Source: Paracoccaceae bacterium
GTDB taxonomy: Bacteria; Pseudomonadota; Alphaproteobacteria; Rhodobacterales; Rhodobacteraceae
Assembly: GCA_016937725.1 (NCBI GenBank)
Contig: JAFGVZ010000175.1
Location: 1-9,103 of the forward strand
Direction: 5' to 3'
DNA length: 9,103 nucleotides
Position 1 is the first letter of the stretch, and every line of letters begins with the position of its first letter. The translations under genes were made by a program, and so were the position numbers. A model generated the notes under the pieces. The model was not told the origin of the DNA. It searched no databases and was given only the letters and a program-made list of their open reading frames with translations. Shown here piece after piece: positions 7,129-9,103 of this stretch.

Positions 7129-7988
7129 GGCCGCCGCGTCTCTCGCCATAGGGTGAACAGGCCAGCGGCAACGATGATGGCGGCCCCCAGATAGGTCAGC
7201 CCATCGGGGCGCTCGCCAAATACCGAAAGCGCTACGATTAGCGCGAACACCATGCGCGTGTAACGAAACGGCGTCACAACGGCAATTTCACCCACGCGCA
7301 TGGCCGCAACCACCGTGTAATAGGCCGCAACCCCAATGACCAGCGTGCACAGCAAAAGGCCCCATTGAGCGGTGTCGGGCGTCACTAGGGTGCTGCCCAT
7401 GACCCACATCATCAGCGCACCGGTCGGGGCCATCAGGCCAAACGCCCAAGCCGACATTTGAAATCCGGATATCCGCGCAGGTGCGGCGCGGGTGGCGAGA
7501 TCGCGGGTGGCCAAGCCGAGAACACCTATCACCGCCCAGAGCGAGGCGGGTTCAAACCCCGTCATACCCGGCCGCACGATCAAAAGCACGCCGAACAGCC
7601 CGGCCAGAATGGCCGACCAGCGCCGCCACCCCACCTGAGCACCCAGAAACAGCGCCGCGCCCAAGGTCACGATCAAGGGCGTTGCTTGCAAGATAGCAGA
7701 GGCGGTGGACAGGCTGGCCAGCACGAAGCCCAGCACAAAGCCGACCGTGCCGACAACCTCTCCAATATTGCGGATGATCATGGCGCGGCTTGCCATATCG
7801 GCAGAGAACAGCGCCTGCCCTTTGCGCTTGGCCAAGGCGGCAAAGACCACCGCACCACCTGCGCCCAGCATAACAAGGATCTGGCCGATTGGGATGGTCC
7901 CGGCCAGAAGCTTGATGAACATGTCTTCCAGCGCGAAGCCAGCCATGGCGAGGGTCATTAAGATTGCACCGCGCAGATTGTCGGACAT
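7101..7988 (-). CDS. EamA/DMT-family inner-membrane transporter
   Basis: A 295-residue polytopic membrane protein of the drug/metabolite transporter superfamily with two EamA repeats (roughly residues 7-139 and 151-281) and about ten hydrophobic helices. Family-typical features include the short MSDNLRGAILMTLAMAGFAL start, ASLSTASAILQATPLIVTL (91-109) in the first repeat, and PFRYTRMVFALIVALSVFGE (240-259) in the second, ending with a basic cytoplasmic tail (WRETRRPSLARVGQV). It probably exports a small metabolite or amino acid; the substrate cannot be predicted. The frame extends to a GTG at 8003 (adding MKDHA); GAGG lies 12 bases before that GTG, but the ATG at 7988 gives the more family-like N-terminus and I prefer it. 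It is followed after 33 bases by eno. A weak -10-like TAAAGT (8015-8010) sits just upstream. Confidence 0.9.
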   Translation of the reverse strand: MSDNLRGAILMTLAMAGFALEDMFIKLLAGTIPIGQILVMLGAGGAVVFAALAKRKGQALFSADMASRAMIIRNIGEVVGTVGFVLGFVLASLSTASAILQATPLIVTLGAALFLGAQVGWRRWSAILAGLFGVLLIVRPGMTGFEPASLWAVIGVLGLATRDLATRAAPARISGFQMSAWAFGLMAPTGALMMWVMGSTLVTPDTAQWGLLLCTLVIGVAAYYTVVAAMRVGEIAVVTPFRYTRMVFALIVALSVFGERPDGLTYLGAAIIVAAGLFTLWRETRRPSLARVGQV

Positions 7989-8053
7989 GGCGTGGTCTTT
8001 CACAGGTTAACTTTACCTCACCGCTACACAAGGCAAACGGCCATGAAAAGCAA

Positions 8054-8080
8054 AAAGCGCGCCCGGCTGGGGCGCGCTTT
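8054..8080 (-). terminator. Intrinsic terminator of the cytochrome bc1 operon
   Basis: On the minus strand AAAGCGCGCCC and GGGCGCGCTTT form an 11-bp perfect stem around a 5-base loop, followed directly by TT then GCTTTTC, a good U-tract. It begins 21 bases after the petC stop, so it closes the pet operon and separates it from the transporter gene. Confidence 0.9.
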
Positions 8081-8101
8081 CAGTTTCAATTCGGTCAACC
8101 C

Positions 8102-8890
8102 TTAGTCCTGCTTGGCGGCCCGCTTGATCGGCGCCCAAAGCTGCTTGTTGGTCAGATACAGCAAGGCTGCCAGCACCGACAGGAAGATGACACCGACAAA
8201 ACCGGCCTGTTTGCGTTCGACCATCTTGGGTTCTGCGGTCCACATCAGGAAGGCGGCAACGTCCTGCGCTTGCTGTTCTGCTGTTGCGGGCGTGCCATCG
8301 GCATAGTCAATCCCGTCATCATACAGGACCGGAGCCATAGACACCCAGCTTGCCGACGCGGTGTTGTAGTAGAACATTGACCCGGCTTCGAACTTTTCTT
8401 CGCCGTTAAAGCCATTCACGAAAGAAGCGATGTATTCCGCACCGCCCATACCGTTCATCAGCTGGTTGATGCCCAGACCGTAAGGACCAGAGAAGCCGAC
8501 GCGCGATTTGGCCATCAAGCTCAGATCAGGCGCACCTTCAAACTGTGATTCCGGGAAATGATCCGGGCTACCGGCCACGCGGTAGTCACGCAGTTCGGGG
8601 TCCCAGATTTCATAGAGTTCCGCATAGGCACGCATCTGGTCGTCGGGCAGTTCGGGGCCGTGGTCGTCGCTCAGGTTGCGGAAAGCAACCTTTTCCAGAC
8701 CGTGGCACGAGGCGCAGACCTCGGTGAACACCTGCAAACCGCGCTGAAGTTGGTTGCGGTCATAGGTGCCGAACGGGCCTTCGAACGAGAAGGCGTAGTC
8801 AATGATTTCGCCCTTCTCCCCGGCCGCGAAGGCCGGAGAGGTCGCAAGCAATACAGCCGTGACTGCGGAAGCGGCGAGTTTCTTAAACAT
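8102..8890 (-). CDS. petC: Cytochrome c1, haem subunit of the cytochrome bc1 complex
   Basis: A 262-residue precursor of the membrane-anchored c-type cytochrome that takes electrons from the Rieske protein and passes them to a soluble or membrane cytochrome c in the periplasm. The signal peptide is residues 1-22 (KK, hydrophobic core, AFA cleavage site). Haem attaches covalently at CASCH (Cys59, Cys62, His63). The sixth ligand is probably Met185 in SMAPVLYDD. A single C-terminal helix (about 229-247) anchors the domain, followed by a basic cytoplasmic tail. The only cysteines are the two haem-binding ones, so the extra disulfide known from Rhodobacter capsulatus and R. sphaeroides cytochrome c1 is absent. 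The ATG at 8890 has GGAGAG 5 bases upstream and lies 23 bases after the petB stop, as expected for the petABC (fbcFBC) operon. A strong terminator follows. Confidence 0.98.
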   Translation of the reverse strand: MFKKLAASAVTAVLLATSPAFAAGEKGEIIDYAFSFEGPFGTYDRNQLQRGLQVFTEVCASCHGLEKVAFRNLSDDHGPELPDDQMRAYAELYEIWDPELRDYRVAGSPDHFPESQFEGAPDLSLMAKSRVGFSGPYGLGINQLMNGMGGAEYIASFVNGFNGEEKFEAGSMFYYNTASASWVSMAPVLYDDGIDYADGTPATAEQQAQDVAAFLMWTAEPKMVERKQAGFVGVIFLSVLAALLYLTNKQLWAPIKRAAKQD

Positions 8891-8895
8891 GATAT

Positions 8896-8901
8896 CTCTC
8901 C
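8896..8901 (-). promoter_or_regulatory. petC ribosome binding site
   Basis: GGAGAG on the minus strand sits 5 bases before the petC ATG at 8890, inside the 23-base petB-petC gap, and fixes that start. Confidence 0.85.
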
Positions 8902-8913
8902 AATTTCCGTCAG

Positions 8914-9103
8914 TTACTCAGCCGGGACCGGCTCGGGGGCCGGGCCAGAGCCGCCGGATTTCTTCTTAAGCGACGCTTTGAAGTCTTCCTCGATCGTGGC
9001 GGGCTGCGGCAGCGGCTTCTCGATCACGCCCAAGATAGGCAGGATGACCAAGAAATACCCGAACCAATAGGCCGTCCCGATCAGCGCGATGGTGCTGTAG
9101 ATG
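8914..9103 (-). CDS. petB: Cytochrome b of the bc1 complex, C-terminal fragment
   Basis: Only the last 62 residues are in the window; the gene continues beyond base 9103. The translation begins IYSTIALIGTAYWFGYFLV, the last transmembrane helix, and continues ILPILGVIEKPLPQPATIEE before a polar tail rich in Lys, Gly and Pro ending PAPEPVPAE. The ILPxLGxxEKPLPxPATIE segment is a hallmark of the cytochrome b C-terminus in Rhodobacteraceae. In the full complex this subunit carries two b haems and the quinone oxidation and reduction sites, none of which fall in this fragment. It is followed by petC after 23 bases. Identification rests on this short segment plus operon position and is strong. Confidence 0.93.
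   Translation of the reverse strand, partial: IYSTIALIGTAYWFGYFLVILPILGVIEKPLPQPATIEEDFKASLKKKSGGSGPAPEPVPAE

Noticed and set aside
5859..7151. A 430-codon open frame on the plus strand opposite eno
   Set aside because: It lies antisense to a complete, motif-perfect enolase; its His/Gln/Arg-rich translation is typical of the mirror of high-GC codon usage.
8558..9070. A 170-codon plus-strand frame across petC and petB
   Set aside because: Antisense to two confidently identified bc1 subunits across their junction; no independent support.

Overview
The window looks like chromosomal DNA of an alphaproteobacterium of the Rhodobacteraceae (Rhodobacter/Roseobacter group). PNPase, enolase, cytochrome c1 and the cytochrome b tail all have alphaproteobacterial character. 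Base composition is high: several 60-base lines in pnp and eno count 58-68% G+C. Gene order includes an fbc/pet-type cytochrome bc1 operon. Genus cannot be read from the sequence alone.

Layout, left to right. (1) Bases 1-2022, + strand: polynucleotide phosphorylase (pnp), lacking only its first ~40 codons. (2) 2027-2068: a perfect 14-bp hairpin whose T-run lies on the minus-strand side. (3) 2120-5285, + strand: three genes joined by two ATGA stop/start overlaps. They are a glycosyltransferase-like/FkbM-methyltransferase fusion, a GT2 glycosyltransferase and a free-standing FkbM methyltransferase. (4) 5302-5688, minus strand: a small uncharacterised protein. (5) 5793-7067, minus: enolase (eno) with a GC-rich hairpin after its stop. 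(6) 7101-7988 (or 8003), minus: an EamA/DMT-family transporter. (7) 8054-8080: a strong intrinsic terminator closing the cytochrome bc1 operon. (8) 8102-8890, minus: cytochrome c1 (petC). (9) 8914-9103, minus: the C-terminus of cytochrome b (petB), cut by the window edge.

Most of the window is core metabolism: RNA turnover, glycolysis and respiratory or photosynthetic electron transfer. The accessory part is the three-gene glycan cassette between pnp and eno. Its gene order (transferase+methyltransferase, transferase, methyltransferase) suggests assembly and O-methylation of a short surface glycan, but the acceptor cannot be deduced. The first cassette gene is poorer in G+C than its neighbours in sampled lines. 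The pnp/cassette junction carries a minus-strand-type terminator with no minus-strand gene now feeding it. Both observations are consistent with the cassette having replaced an older convergent gene. No RNA genes, CRISPR array, insertion sequence or att site was seen.
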